Shown in pieces: positions 48,040-59,879 of a stretch of 64,000 nt of DNA. The stretch is from Malaya genurostris (lineage: Eukaryota; Arthropoda; Insecta; Diptera; Culicidae): assembly GCF_030247185.1 (NCBI RefSeq), contig NC_080572.1, forward strand, positions 86,378,435-86,442,434. The letters run 5' to 3'. A model generated the notes under the pieces. The model saw nothing but the letters and a program-made list of their open reading frames with translations. It made no database searches and was not told the origin of the DNA. A program made the position numbers and the translations under genes. Position 1 is the stretch's first letter. Every line of letters begins with the position of its first letter.

Positions 48040-49064
48040 ATGCGGGAGAATACATTTCGTGTGGACTATTCGCAGTTCCCGAAAACCCTTTCTCACGACG
48101 CGATATTAAAGTTCATCGGGAAAGAGCTCGGTCTTACTCGCGAAAATGTGATCCAAATTCAACCTAGCAAAAGGCTTGGATGTACCTTCGTAAAGGTCAA
48201 CAGCCTTGTCGTGGCCGAAAAAATCGTAGAAGAACACGATAACAAGCACGAATTCGTTTTTGATGGAAAGGTGCATAAACTACGAGTGACAATGGAGGAC
48301 GGTGCGGTGGAGGTGCAGATATTCGACCTTCCCGAAGACGTTACCAACGAAGAAATCGTTGCTTTCCTAGCCGAATACGGTCAAGTTCTAAGCATTCGAG
48401 ATCTTCTGTGGGACAATCGCTATGGTGCGTTCGAAGGCATAAAGACCGGTGTTCGGATTGCCCGAATGATTGTCAAAAAAATATTCCTTCCCTTGTAACA
48501 ATCAAAGGCGAAGACACTGCGGTGGGTTACAAGGGACAACGACAAACTTGTCTACACTGTCGTGAGTATGTACACATTGGTATCCCATGTGTGCAAAACA
48601 AGAAATTACTTGTACAAAAACTGGAAGCGGATAAATCGTACGCTAGCGTAACGAAAAGTAACACAAATCAGCAGAAAAGAGTAGTAATAAACAATAACAT
48701 CTCTCCGAAGCAGGTCGTTTCAAAACAAGGGTCGGGGTCGAAGCCCCTCCCAGACAACTCGAACATCGAACTAACATCACGAAACCTCAACTTTTGCCCT
48801 GGGCTTGACCAGCAAAAGACAATTATGGCTCCCCCCGCTGCACCGAACCAACTTACTACTCAAATAGACGTGGCATTACCAGCTTCTAATAAAAATGATG
48901 GAAACGAAACAGACTGCTCACAAAAATCGTCGGGATCGACCTGCCGACGCTCACGCAGACAACCGCCAGGAAAGAGAATGCGTCAAGCCGATAAAGTCCT
49001 TCCTTCGAACGAACACGAACGAGTCCAGCTAGCTGATGAGGATATACAATCTTCGATTTCGTAA
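48040..49064 (+). pseudogene. LINE ORF1 (nucleic-acid-binding protein), one frameshift
   Basis: From ATG at 48040 the frame reads MRENTFRVDYSQFPKTLSHD and includes VQIFDLPEDVTNEEIVAFLA, a likely RNA-binding (RRM-like) segment. It stops at 48496-48498 after a run of seven A bases at about 48475. Reading on in the other frame gives KNIPSLVTIKGEDTAVGYKG, the zinc knuckle CLHCREYVHIGIPC (CX2CX4HX4C), and a Ser/Lys-rich tail to TAA at 49062-49064. A single missing A explains the break. Slippage on the A run could restore it but is unproven. The ORF1 product coats the element RNA. Confidence 0.85.
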
Positions 49065-49114
49065 GCTGTAATATCGCATCCATCAACATCAACACGATCA
49101 CCAACACAACCAAA

Positions 49115-52100
49115 TTGAACGCTCTTCGCACGTTTATCCGCACCATGGAACTTGACATCGTGTTTCTACAGGAGATTGAAAATGAACAATTGACCTTACC
49201 CGGTTACAACGTGGTGTGCAACGTTGATCACGCAAGAAGAGGAACAGCGATTGCATTAAAGGAATATATCAAATTCTCGCATGTAGAAAAGAGCCTGGAC
49301 GGAAGATTAGTGGCCTTACGCGTACAGGACATAACTATGTGCAATGTGTATGCCCCATCTGGTAGTGCCCGTCGCGCAGAGCGAGAGCAATTCTTTAACA
49401 CAACGCTAGCTTATTATCTCCGTCATCGCACTGCCCACACTATTCTCGGGGGTGATTTCAACTGTGTGACAAGATTAGCTGATGCCACTGGCAACAACCC
49501 TAGTCCCACTTTACAAGCCACCATTCAGCATTTGCATCTTCGAGATACTTGGCTACACCTCCGCCCGCATGAGATCGGGTACACATACATCACGTCCAAC
49601 TCTTCTGCCCGATTAGACCGTATATATGTCAGCACAAGCCTTCAAAATCAGCTGAGAACAACAGATGTCCATGTATGTTGTTTCTCAGATCACAAGGCAG
49701 TTACGCTCAGAATCTGTCTCCCTCTTCGCGACAAACCTCATGGCCGAGGATACTGGTCACTCCACCCCCACCTCCTAACCACCGAAAACATCGACGAGTT
49801 TCAGCTACGGTGGCAATACTGGACTCGTCAGCGTCGCAACTTTTCGTCTTGGATGGAATGGTGGCTGTCGTACGCAAAGCCTAAAATCAAATCGTTTTAC
49901 AAATGGAAATCGAAAATTGCCTTTGAAAGTTTCTACAGAGAACAGCAGCGTCTCTACGGATTATTACGGCAGGCAGTCGACAACTATCATAACAACCGCA
50001 CTATGCTCACAACGATCAATCGACTGAAAGCGGAGATGCTTTTGCATCAAAGACGGTTTACTGAGATGTTTGTACGTAGCAATGAAACACACATAGCAGG
50101 AGAACCAATTTCTACCTACCAGCTGGGAGAACGAATAAGACGAAAAACTGTTATTGAACGAATTCGAAATGATAGTGACGAAATAATAGAAAACGCAACA
50201 ACGATCCAAGATTACATGCTGCAATACTTCTCTGAGTTGTACGCACGTAACCAAACGGAGGAAGCAGGAAACAACAGTATTTTTCATTGCGACAGAGTGA
50301 TACCTGAGCAGGATGTACCGAACGCAGCTAGCATGGATGAAATTACTACATCGGATATCTTGAATGCAATTCGCACTAGTGCATCCAGAAAATCACCTGG
50401 CCCAGATGGTTTGCCGAAGGAATTTTACTTACGCACCTTCGATATTATACATCGTGAACTAAACCTAGTGTTGAATGAGGCTATCAACTCAAACTTTCCA
50501 ACACAGTTCGTGGACGGAGTCAATGTTTTGGTGAAGAAACGCGGAGCAGGAGACACTGCACGCGCGTACAGGCCGATAAGCCTAATCAACTATGATTACA
50601 AAATTCTCGCTCGGATTTTGAAACAGCGCCTCGAGCGGATACTTCAATCACATACTGTGTTATCAAATTCGCAGAAATGTGCCAACTCCCAAAAAAATAT
50701 CTTTCAGGCCACACTGGCCCTGAAGGATAAAATTGCACACCTAATAGCCAGCAAACGAAGAGGCAAGTTGGTATCGTTTGATCTCGATCACGCATTCGAT
50801 AGAGTGAATCACGATTTTTTGTTTCGCACCATGCATTCATTGGGTTTCAACACAGCTCTGGTTGAGTTACTCAGTCGTATAGCTACAGCATCTTCATCAA
50901 GATTATTATTGAACGGACACCTCTCCTCCCCATTCCCCATCCAGCGATCGGTGAGGCAGGGCGACCCTCTATCGATGCTATTGTTCACTATACAACTAAA
51001 TCCTCTACTGCGAAGGCTAGAACAAGTGTGCGGAACCGACCTGATCGTCGCATATGCAGATGATATTACCGTCATTGTTAGCAGCGCGGACCAATTGGAT
51101 GAAATGCGGGCTCTATTCAGGCAATTTGAGTGTGTGGCAGGAGCCCGTTTAAATGAAGAAAAAACAATAGCGATTGACGTAGGAGATACGTCCAATCCAA
51201 TAACACTACCATGGATTCGCACGGAAAATTGTGTCAAAGTACTTGGTGTAACATTCTCTAACTCTCTGCGACAAATGGTGTCGCTAAACTGGGATAACAC
51301 CGTATCAAATTTTGCTCGGCTGGTATGGATGCACTCCCTGCGCAGCTTAGCCATGCATCAAAAGGTAATATTACTGAACACGTTCATTTCATCAAAAATG
51401 TGGTACATAGCTTCAAATATTCTTCCAACTACTGCACATGTGGCTAAGTTGACTGCTACCATGCGTTCGTATCTTTTCCGTGGCGCATGTGCGACAGTAC
51501 CGATGCAGCAATTAGCTCGCAGTATCGAACATGGTGGACTGAAACTGCAACTACCAGCGATGAAATGCAAGGCCTTGTTAATGAATCGTCATCTGCAAGA
51601 GCTTGAATCCATTCCGTTTTACTCCTCCTATATCGACCAAAGCAATACTCTCAGAACAATTTCCCTCAGAAACTTTCCCTGTCTTAAACTAATTCTTGAT
51701 CTCACCCAAACCCTTCCCTTCCAAATCCACCTGCATCCCTCCACTGATCTAATTCATCGTCATTTAATTGACCAAACTGATCGCATCCGAATCGAAACTG
51801 CTAACCCTCATCATAACTGGAAACGTATATGGAGAAATGTTTCGTCTCGTGAACTACTACCTGTACAACGTAGCTCACTCTACATGTGGGTGAATCAAAA
51901 GGTGAAACACAGACGTTTACTGCACATCATGGGACGTGCGGATGGAGCTAACTGCACTCACTGCACCGAACCCATCGAAACAATACAGCACAAATTTTTC
52001 GGTTGCCATAGAGTGAGGGATGCCTACGCACTACTATAACAACGGCTGGCAGTGGTGACAGGTGGACAACGAATCGTGGAAGATGAATTGATGAGGCCTG

Positions 52101-52237
52101 CACTTGAACGAATAAATAAAACAACGAGAACGAAGATACTTAAAATACTAAAGTGTTACATTACATTCATTGAAAACATTGTCGAGAGTAGGATAAATTT
52201 AGAAATTCTGGATTTCAATTTTGAAGTTGAAGTTTGA
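49115..52237 (+). pseudogene. LINE ORF2: endonuclease and reverse transcriptase, premature stop near the C-terminus
   Basis: The open frame runs from just after TGA at 49037, with no ATG before 49145. The endonuclease has FLQEI, GGDFNCV, SSARLDRIYVS and SDHKAV. The reverse transcriptase has KSPGPDGLPKEFY, YRPISLINYDYKILARIL, FDLDHAFDRVNHDF, RQGDP and catalytic YADD (about residue 647 counting from 49115). The C-terminal zinc motif is CTHCTEPIETIQHKFFGC. A TAA at 52037-52039 follows YALL, after which the same frame continues for 66 codons (QRLAVVTGGQRIVEDELMRP) to 52237. The stop is probably a CAA-to-TAA change. It nicks target DNA and primes reverse transcription. All catalytic motifs seen are intact. 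Confidence 0.93.
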
Positions 52238-52314
52238 CCAAAGATTGACAACAAATTTTATTATAAATATTCAATATGACAAATAAACGTACAAATTAAA
52301 AAAAAAAAAAAAAA

Positions 52315-52802
52315 ATTAGTATTTGTTTGGCGTCTATACAAAGAAGCTGAAAAATTTTCGTGTGGCGATTTTTATAATGGATGAAAATTTAGAACAAGGC
52401 GCGTGCATCACATTTTGTGTTGCAAAGGATTTAAGTGTTCCTAAACGTTGAAAATGTTAGAAAAGGCCTTTGGTGAATCGTATCTAGGAAAAACACAGGC
52501 ATACGAGTGGTATAAACGCTTCAAAGGTGGTCGTACAAACTTGGATCATGATGAGATCCCTGGCCGCCCAACAACATCTGTTACTGAAGAAAACATTGAA
52601 TCGGCGAAGCAAATCGTGTTGCAAAATCGTTCTGTACCGATTAGAGAGATTGCTGTGTTGTTGGGCATGTTATGGATCAGCTGAACACATTTTAACTGAT
52701 GTTTTGGGTTTGAAACGCGTCGCTTCTCGGCTGGTGCCAAAAAAGTTGAATTTCATTCAAAAACAGCGTCGTGTTGATGTGGCCAAAGAGATGATTTTTG
52801 GC
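52315..52802 (+). repeat. 488-bp direct repeat, downstream copy
   Basis: Second copy of the mariner segment, starting immediately after the LINE poly-A and continuing without break into the rest of the mariner (CAAAAACTCAACCAAGC). See the copy at 47415-47902. Confidence 0.95.
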
Positions 52803-53057
52803 CAAAAACTCAACCAAGCACCGTACTCTTCAGATATGGCCCCGTGTGACTTTTTCCTCTTCCCCAGACTCAAATTGCCATTGCGGGGAACGCGTTTTGA
52901 GACCATAGAGACCATAAAAGAGAATTCGCTGCGTGAACTAAAGGCCATACCTTCGGCGGCCTATAAAACTTGTATGGAAAATTGGATCAAGCGTTGGCAT
53001 GCATGTATTGCCGCAGAAGGAGAGTACTTTGAAGGCGATGATAAAGAAATTTATTAA
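52379..53057 (+). pseudogene. Mariner transposase remnant, full remaining length
   Basis: Repeats the damaged N-terminal part, then in the frame open to 53057 reads ILTDVLGLKRVASRLVPKKL, VDVAKEMIFGQKLNQ, YSSDMAPCDFFLFPRLKLPL and ENWIKRWHACIAAEGEYFEG. The SSDMAPCDFF block holds the last catalytic Asp of the mariner DDD triad. The segment between FG and QKLNQ that should hold the earlier Asp residues is deleted. Confidence 0.88.
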
Positions 53058-53274
53058 AAATTGAAATTTTGCGTTTTTTTAATAAAATTCCGGTTCTTTT
53101 TTGATCATAAGGTATTGCAGATGAATCACACGTTATTACATCGAAATAACGTCTTGAGTACATTACATGACCTTAACTGAACACCGTATATGATTCTGAT
53201 ATGAAATTATGCATCGTTTCGTGTAATATTATAACTTTTAGAACGACACAAAGATTGTTGTGATATTATATCGT

Positions 53275-53315
53275 AATTGCTGCACATCATTAGTGAATAG
53301 TGATGTGCAGCAATT
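53275..53315. repeat. 15-bp perfect hairpin
   Basis: AATTGCTGCACATCA at 53275-53289 and its exact complement at 53301-53315, with an 11-base loop, in the centre of the long-TIR MITE. Confidence 0.9.
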
Positions 53316-53349
53316 TTGATGTAATATTTATGTAAGGTTGTAATTTTAC

Positions 53350-53930
53350 AGGAAAATACATGGACATACATCGGACTGAAAGCAAAAGCAAGACGGATCA
53401 AGCTGGGGAAGAAGAAACACTACGAATATAGATATACGACGACGAAAACGAGGTGGTTTATGAATTCGTGTATTTAAGCGCACTGGTGAGCGCTGACAAT
53501 GATACCAGCAGAGAAATACAAAGACGTATTCTATTCTAGAAATCGCGTGTTCTTCGGACTACGAAAACACTTTCGATCGGGTAAAGTACGCCGCCACATG
53601 GAAATCATCTACAAAACACTCATTAGACCGGTTGTTCTCTTTGGCCACGAAACCTGGACTATGGCGGCCGATGATCACTGCGTTCATAGTGATTGAAAAT
53701 GTAAGATGCTGTACACCATCTATGGCGAAGTGACAACCCTGTGAAAATGGTTCCTGAATTGAATGCGGTAGACACTAGAAAACGAGAACACAGCGAGCAA
53801 TATGAATCGATCGAGTGAAGGAAGATTGATGAATTATCTGTACCTTGAGTGGCTGGCGCGAACCACAGCCATGGACCGAGCAACATAGGGACGTTTGCTA
53901 TACATCACAAAGAACACCACATGACTTGGG
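53350..53930 (+). pseudogene. RTE-like LINE, C-terminal reverse transcriptase remnant
   Basis: Across several frames the translation follows the RTE pattern: K.KYMDIHRTESKSK, then VVYEFVYLSALVSADNDTSR with EIQRRI, FFGLRKHFRSG, IIYKTLIRPVVLFGHETWTM and KMLYTIYGE. Stops and shifts break it many times. It is an old, unrelated fragment joined to the end of the MITE. Confidence 0.75.
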
Positions 53931-53939
53931 TGATGACCC

Positions 53940-56015
53940 GTACTGTTCCCAGTGACCGTTAAGATACAACGCGGTTATTGAATTAGCTATTGGAATTTTA
54001 TTGCTGCCATTCATTGATAAAATTTCAATCATTTCGTGCTGTTATAATCTTTACCAGTATAATGTTAACACCGAAATGTAGGTAAATTATGAATAAATTT
54101 TACCGTCTTAAACTAGATTGAACTACGCAGAAACATTGTGTTTTATTTCTAACCTCGTCGTGACGAATTTTCACAATATACTTCGATGCTATTTTCCAAA
54201 CTGAAAAGCACATATGAATAGCACACATGTTTTAAATGAGGGGTATAATTTTTTTTTAGATTCACGATATTTTTATATACGTTTATTTAACTTTGGTTTG
54301 ATCTTTTAGTTTGCTAGGATGAAATTATGTATATAAAGCTTTCCACAAAACCTTGAAACTTGATTAATTACTGTTGTTTAATGATCTTCAAATGTAAGCA
54401 ATGGAAATTGGAGATTAATAAGACACGCGTGATAAATTTGGTTAAATCTTACTTTTTTCTTCAAGTTTATAATATAAGTGTAAGACTATAAGGTGACTTT
54501 CGTTTCTAGAACATTCTTTTACATTTTATTCGTTTCTTATTCATGTTGGTTCGAGTTTTCACGTGTAGTTTTGAAACAACGGTATTAATTTTTTGCGGAA
54601 TATTGATAACTTATTTTCTTCATTCAGTATTTATTATTTATATAAATTAATTGACGGTGGTGGATTATGATCCTAACAATTTGATAGAAATATTCATAGT
54701 TTCTTCTTTTTGCTGTTCCACTTTTCTTATTGCTCTCTATCTCTTCAAAATGAATAAAATGCTTACTGGGTAAACTATTGCGAGCCTAAATCATAGTATC
54801 ATTGCAGGTTTTGTTAATAAGGGTACCCAGTTTTGATTTTCGGATATAGAAAATTGAATGTACATGAAATCTATTGGTTAAAAGGTTTTTATTTTGGAAG
54901 ATTTGGAATCCTACAAAATAAAATATTAAATTTGTAGATATTTTTTTTCCATTACACCATTTGTTTTTCGCAAACCTACACCAAAAATTGGATCTTCAAT
55001 ACCATTCTAAGTCTAATCGGAATATTTTGTTTGTATTCAGATATTTCTGTATTAATTGCTTTCAATCTTCATTTTCGATAATCAAGTATAATCAATAGTC
55101 ACTGAGATGCAGTTATATTCATTCATTTTTGTCATATAGTAAAATATTCATTTAGTTGGTGTCGTTAATAAATGTGCCTTCAGCACGATCAATGTTAATC
55201 ATCATCAATTCATTTAGTGTTCTTCATCAACAAGTTCTTACGATCTAAAGAGAGTTTTTATTCATCATTCGCGTATCTACGCAATTATCAGTATAATAAT
55301 AATAATAATTGATATATTTGACATTTAGTTTTCGTTATATGTTATGTTTTATATTGATATCAAGAAACTACTCCATTCAAATGCTTATGTTATGTTTGGC
55401 GGATCAAAAGTAATACGATATACTCATAAATTTCTCACTACGATTTTTTTTATATATATGTATGATAACGACTTAACTCTAGTAATGCTTCATAATTCAT
55501 GAGTGAATAGGAGCGGATCAATGTCCGTATAGTTCTAACGATTTATTGTTGGGACCTCTAGCAACTCTACCGCTTTCGATGGAAATTGAACGTACTGCCG
55601 AATAGTTCGATAGCATTTAAATATTACTACTGTATGCGAACCGCTTTTCCGTACACTTATCAGTTTTGCGTCAAAATTGGTTTTGTTGTTCGAGGCTTCC
55701 GAATGTCGAATCAGATCTTATTTTAACAATAGATGTATCTTTCCTTGGAATATCTGATTATAGGTATAAGTAGAAGCTAGTTCTGTGAATATGCAGGAGT
55801 TATTTCTGATATTCACAAAGTCGCTAGTTGCAATAGTGTTAGATTGTATGGTTTCTATGCGATTAAAGTGATATTACCTGTGCCACATCACTTAACTACT
55901 TGCTGTACGATTGTTAAACAACTGAAACTCTGAATTTCAGCGGATCAACATCCGGTTGGATTTTTCTTTCATTCATGATTTGAAGCAATGTTGAAAATCC
56001 CACCACCATTTACTC
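53940..56015 (-). other. Repeat-poor AT-rich DNA, possible 3' UTR of the unknown gene
   Basis: No coding frame or recognised transposon. It lies directly downstream of the minus-strand exon at 56016-56530, and minus-strand AATAAA candidates occur (for example 55542-55547). A long 3' UTR is possible but unproven. It stands out as the longest stretch in the right half without repeat families seen elsewhere in the window. Confidence 0.35.
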
Positions 56016-56530
56016 CTAGGTTTCCGAATCGTAGTCCGAGTCCATTGCATAGTCATCGCTGCCCGATTTTTCCAAATCAGATAAATCGATTTCCGGTTCG
56101 AAATGCCTCACGCTACCTTGAGCCGTTTCGTCCGGGACGTTGAATGGGAAAGATCCGTAAGTAGGTGCAAACAGTTGACCTCTGACTTGCGATTTTCTCG
56201 TTTCCCGGTAGCCCATCTTGAACCCATTAGGCCAGTTCTCTGCCTCCTGATCAGCGGTGCAGTTTTTCTCATTCTCAACGGCCAGAAAGTCATGTTCGAA
56301 GGCACTGTTGTAGAACAACGGACAGACACCGTGTGACCCGAACGAGGACAGCGGGGCAGCCAACTGCTTATCGCCGCAGTCCCCTAATATCCAATCCTGG
56401 TGACAGCTGCTACGATACTTAGTGCCGTACTGCCGGCTGGTGTGTAGGCACTGAACATTTTTGGCTGCCTTCCGGTGATTCGGCGAACCCGAGTAACTCG
56501 AGTCGAAGGCCATACCGACGATCTCACAAA
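56016..56530 (-). CDS. Terminal coding exon of an unidentified protein, acidic C-terminus
   Basis: On the minus strand a pyrimidine-rich tract ending CAATTTCCACCAG is a good acceptor, and the frame opens with TT of a split codon (phase 1), then CEIVGMAFDSSYSGSPNHRK. About 171 residues follow to TAG at 56018-56016. The composition is Cys/Ser/His-rich in the middle, with no membrane segment. The last 24 residues are acidic: LSDLEKSGSDDYAMDSDYDS then ET. GC content is clearly above the surroundings, and there is no similarity to the transposons here. The longer frame starting MNDFFTF probably includes intron. I do not recognise the family. A cytoplasmic tail of a membrane protein is one possibility. 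Upstream exons are not found within the window. Confidence 0.6.
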
Positions 56531-58239
56531 CTGGTGGAAATTGGAGAAGGGTGAAAGTGAAAAAGTCATTCATGATGTCATCTGCATGTATCGAAAAATT
56601 TGTAGCAGGTAATTTAAAATAGAAACTAATGAATTCTGATGTTGGTTCACAAAAATAGTTATCTGGTATTGGCTTCCAAACGCAAAACTCAAATCAACTC
56701 CGCACATTCTATGTTTCACTTCATGGACCAAGAAAACGATGATGTTAGCAAATTATTACATAGAGCAATATAGGAATCGAGTATTAAATGCGGAAATAGT
56801 TACTAGCATAGTAATGTTTCCTCAAACAAACCTACGGAATGGGTAAAACTATTGCATTTATTCAACGTTTGCATAAAAAGTAAACTTGTAATTTCTTCAA
56901 TATTAAACTATATTTAGATATTGATGCTAACCCAAGTAACAATTCGAATGCCTTATGGTTTTGATTATAATTTATAGGAGTTTTGTAATTGATTTTTCAA
57001 TCACTATCTGTTTTATGATAACTATAATAAGTGTCTCTTTTAACCAGTAATATCATGGTTTTCAAAGTTTCTATAAAACCCTTTACCTACACTAACAACA
57101 GAACTAAAAGCAAAACAATTTGTACTAGGATAAAACCAAGCAAACACTCTTAATATTGCATTCAAACATTTTCTTTAAAACATTATTGTCAGTTAAATTC
57201 TTTCATAAATCTAGTTTTGTGTGTGTGTGTTCATTGGATGACAACTTCACTCAGAGCAAATTTGAGGGTTCTAAAGTACCTTTATGACACATTAGTTGTA
57301 GGCTGTTTGATTTATTGCTTCTTAGGTTAAGTGTAATTTGCATTAAAGGAAATTTCATGGCCGCCATTATGATGTGATATACCGTAGCATTTATTGACAT
57401 CAAATAAATTTCGAAATGCAAAAACGAGGGAATATGATGGACTTTCATGATTCGTTTTCAGAATGTATGCACAAGTTTTAACGCCACGAAATAGTTTTAT
57501 ACAAAAATGTCGATGAATCACAAAAAATAATTTTCATAAATCATGAAGACTTTCGCAAAAACGGCATTTATTTCAAAGCGTTTAGTTATAATTCTTATTT
57601 TTATCTTTACATTTACGATAAAAATAAAAGCGCATGAAGTTTTTACGTTCGGAAAAAGCTTCAAACCCGTAAAAAAAATCCAATATATTCTTACTGATTG
57701 CATTCAAAGTAGACATGATACACACATAGTCAAGAAAAATATTATCAAAACGTCAGTTTATTCAAAGCGGAATTCATTCCATCCAAATAATTTTAATGTT
57801 GATCGTAAAGCTGGTTTCAAAATTTTCTTGAATTTGGCAGGTTTATACTGATTCTTCATTTTGATTTATAAACCTTATGAAGAATGGTCCACTTGGCAGG
57901 AACATGCTCTTATATAGGTTTTCAGTAGACTTTCGTGGAGTTTAAAGTTTTATTGCAAGATTTATTATGTAGCATTGAAGACAGCTACAAGTATTTATTA
58001 ATATTAAAAATGTTACTTGGGAAGTGAGGTTATGTCATCAATTTTCGTAATCGCAATTAAAGGTTTAAACAACTACTGGGTGGAATAAACGGCCAGACCA
58101 ATTATTTCAGAGCGTCAATATTATCCATCTGTAGGTCATTCTGAAAGCAAAAAAGGCGGGTGGGTAATGTCAGAGACATAACTGGATGTCGTGAATACAA
58201 AAACAACTGACATGTTCCTTAACAGAGCCATTAGAACGA
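56531..58239 (-). other. Probable intron upstream of the unknown exon; no repeats recognised
   Basis: AT-rich with no domain-bearing frame. The overlapping frames at 57251-57851 look random. If the exon at 56016-56530 is real, this is intronic. Confidence 0.4.
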
Positions 58240-58650
58240 CTAATTTTGTGTAATGCTCTCCACCGTTGTTTTTTCACCAATGCAAACATTTGGTACCTGT
58301 GACGTAATCGCTCTTGTCGGAAGCGAAACTAGCTTTGCAAACGACACAAAATTCATCTGCTCGCAGTGGCGATAGAATCCGAACTGATCCAATTTTTGTT
58401 AAGAGGTTTCTTTTTACGTGATTTCGTTTGTAGCTTTTTCACTAATGGGCGGCCCTAGCGGTTATAAAAATAGCAGCATATAGAATTTTAATTTTGATTA
58501 TTTCATTTTGGATTTGCATCTCATTGAAAGAAACTATCAGGAAAGCTGTACGGGATTCATTTCTGCCTTTCAGAAGGACCAAATTGTGGAACTCACTACA
58601 ATATTAAACACTGTTCGGAACATTTTTCTCGAACGATTTGTTGTACAGCA
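58240..58650 (+). repeat. Dispersed repeat, inverted relative to 62140-62560
   Basis: CATTAGAACGACTAATTTTG, AAACTAGCTTTGCAAACGAC, AAGAGGTTTCTTTTTACGTG and CAGAAGGACCAAATTGTGGA then CGGAACATTTTTCTCGAACG have diverged complements in the same order reversed at 62140-62560. A third partial copy lies at 62640-62725. Non-coding. Family not named. Confidence 0.75.
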
Positions 58651-59640
58651 GCAGATATTTTGTTCTCTTCCTCAGAACGCGTTCTGATTGGCTGGTGTTG
58701 ACATGAGTCAAATGAGACAGGTGTACTATTGAAGTACTACAATGCTGTTGCAATTTCGATTCTATTGGTAGTTTGATTAATTAGACACAGATCACTGAGC
58801 GATGAACGTCCAAAATACGAGAAAGGCAAACAAGCGTTATGTGTTTTCCCTTTTTGATACTCGTTGATACCAAACTTTTCAGAAAAGTTCAATTTTGAAT
58901 TATTTGAGATTATGAAACACAACTGAAAATTTTATCATAAAATTGTGATCATATTTCCGATGGCATGTAGCAAAAATTGTGTTGATTCGTCAGATACAAC
59001 AAGAGACATTCACGATCAAAAATTTATCACTCTCTCAGAGGGTAAATTTTGAAAAGGCATCCCATAGTAAAGTATGTCGTATTCACGACAAAACTCGAAA
59101 AATTCGCAAGCGGAATATAAAAAATAATGGTTGAAATTCTAATTGATAGAAATCAATGGTTTTTCCCTAATTACAACAGAGTATTCTTTGATTATTCGAA
59201 TTTCAACTACAAATAAATAAGAATTAACTGGAGAATAAACATTCCTATGCATTTTGACAGCTTCATTCGAAAACATAATCGTTTGTACAACAGCACCATC
59301 TACATGTCGAACTGTCGTTAGAAGACCAATTACCAATACTCTCCGACCACACCTAAAGTGCGACGAAAAATTTAAAATTTTACGAAAACTCCGCCTTACT
59401 CCAACGATCCCGAGCGTGTTGAAATCGTTTAAGTTAACTTTGAAAAAAAAGAGGGTGAGTAATGTCACAGATATAACTGAAGGATATGGATACGAATAAA
59501 ACTGACATGCTTGTTTGACACTTCCGAATATAGATCATCGTTCGTATTAGTTCGTATTGTGTGATTTTGCAACTTTTATTGTTTCATTTTCAGATTTGTA
59601 GCGGTGCTTCTAAAAAAACCCTTCTTAAAATCCATGATGG
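58651..59640. other. Unassigned DNA with a short repeat shared at 58165 and 59457
   Basis: GTAATGTCAGAGACATAACT and GTAATGTCACAGATATAACT, each followed by GAATA...AACTGACATG, occur about 1.3 kb apart in the same orientation. No gene seen. Confidence 0.5.
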
Positions 59641-59645
59641 CAAAA

Positions 59646-59814
<169 letters not shown>

Positions 59815-59879
59815 AGCGGTAAAAATCAACGTCGGTTACGTCATTCATACAGTCATATCTCCGGAACCAAGAGTCACAG

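Larger units (their letters stand above)
47903..52314 (+). mobile_element. L1-like non-LTR retrotransposon (LINE), about 4.4 kb, apparently full-length
   Basis: Runs from AGTCATCAGCAAACTTTCGT to a run of about 17 A bases. It encodes ORF1 with an RNA-binding region and zinc knuckle, and ORF2 with an apurinic endonuclease, reverse transcriptase and a C-terminal zinc motif. There is no RNase H domain, consistent with L1-type elements. The 5' end and poly-A tail abut the two copies of the 488-bp duplication, showing target-primed insertion into the mariner. Both ORFs carry one disabling change. Confidence 0.92.
47284..53112 (+). mobile_element. Mariner element interrupted by a LINE
   Basis: Ends are CCATATGATCAAAAAAGAAC and the complement of CCTTATGATCAAAAAAGAAC, with TA on both sides (47282-47283 and 53113-53114). 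Removing the LINE and one copy of the duplicated segment leaves 929 bp, still a deletion derivative. Same family as 2218-2910. Confidence 0.9.
47178..53370. mobile_element. Long-TIR MITE, CACAGCAAAA family, copy 2, split by a mariner
   Basis: The left end CACAACAAAAAAGAATTGTA through CGTACTGAACATCAAATGCA runs to 47281. It resumes after 53114 with TTGCAGATGAATCACACGTT, then TTACATCGAAATAACGT, as in the 29.2-kb copy. Comparison with that copy, which reads GAAGTATTGCA at the empty site, shows that the mariner inserted at its TA. The right terminus is lost near 53370 at a junction with RTE-like sequence. Confidence 0.75.

Noticed and set aside
50586..51570. Minus-strand open frames inside LINE ORF2
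   Set aside because: Antisense shadows of the endonuclease/reverse transcriptase gene.
56016..56573. Full 185-codon frame starting at the Met at 56573
   Set aside because: The first 14 codons lie within a pyrimidine-rich stretch ending in CAG that looks like an intron end, so the exon most likely begins at 56530.
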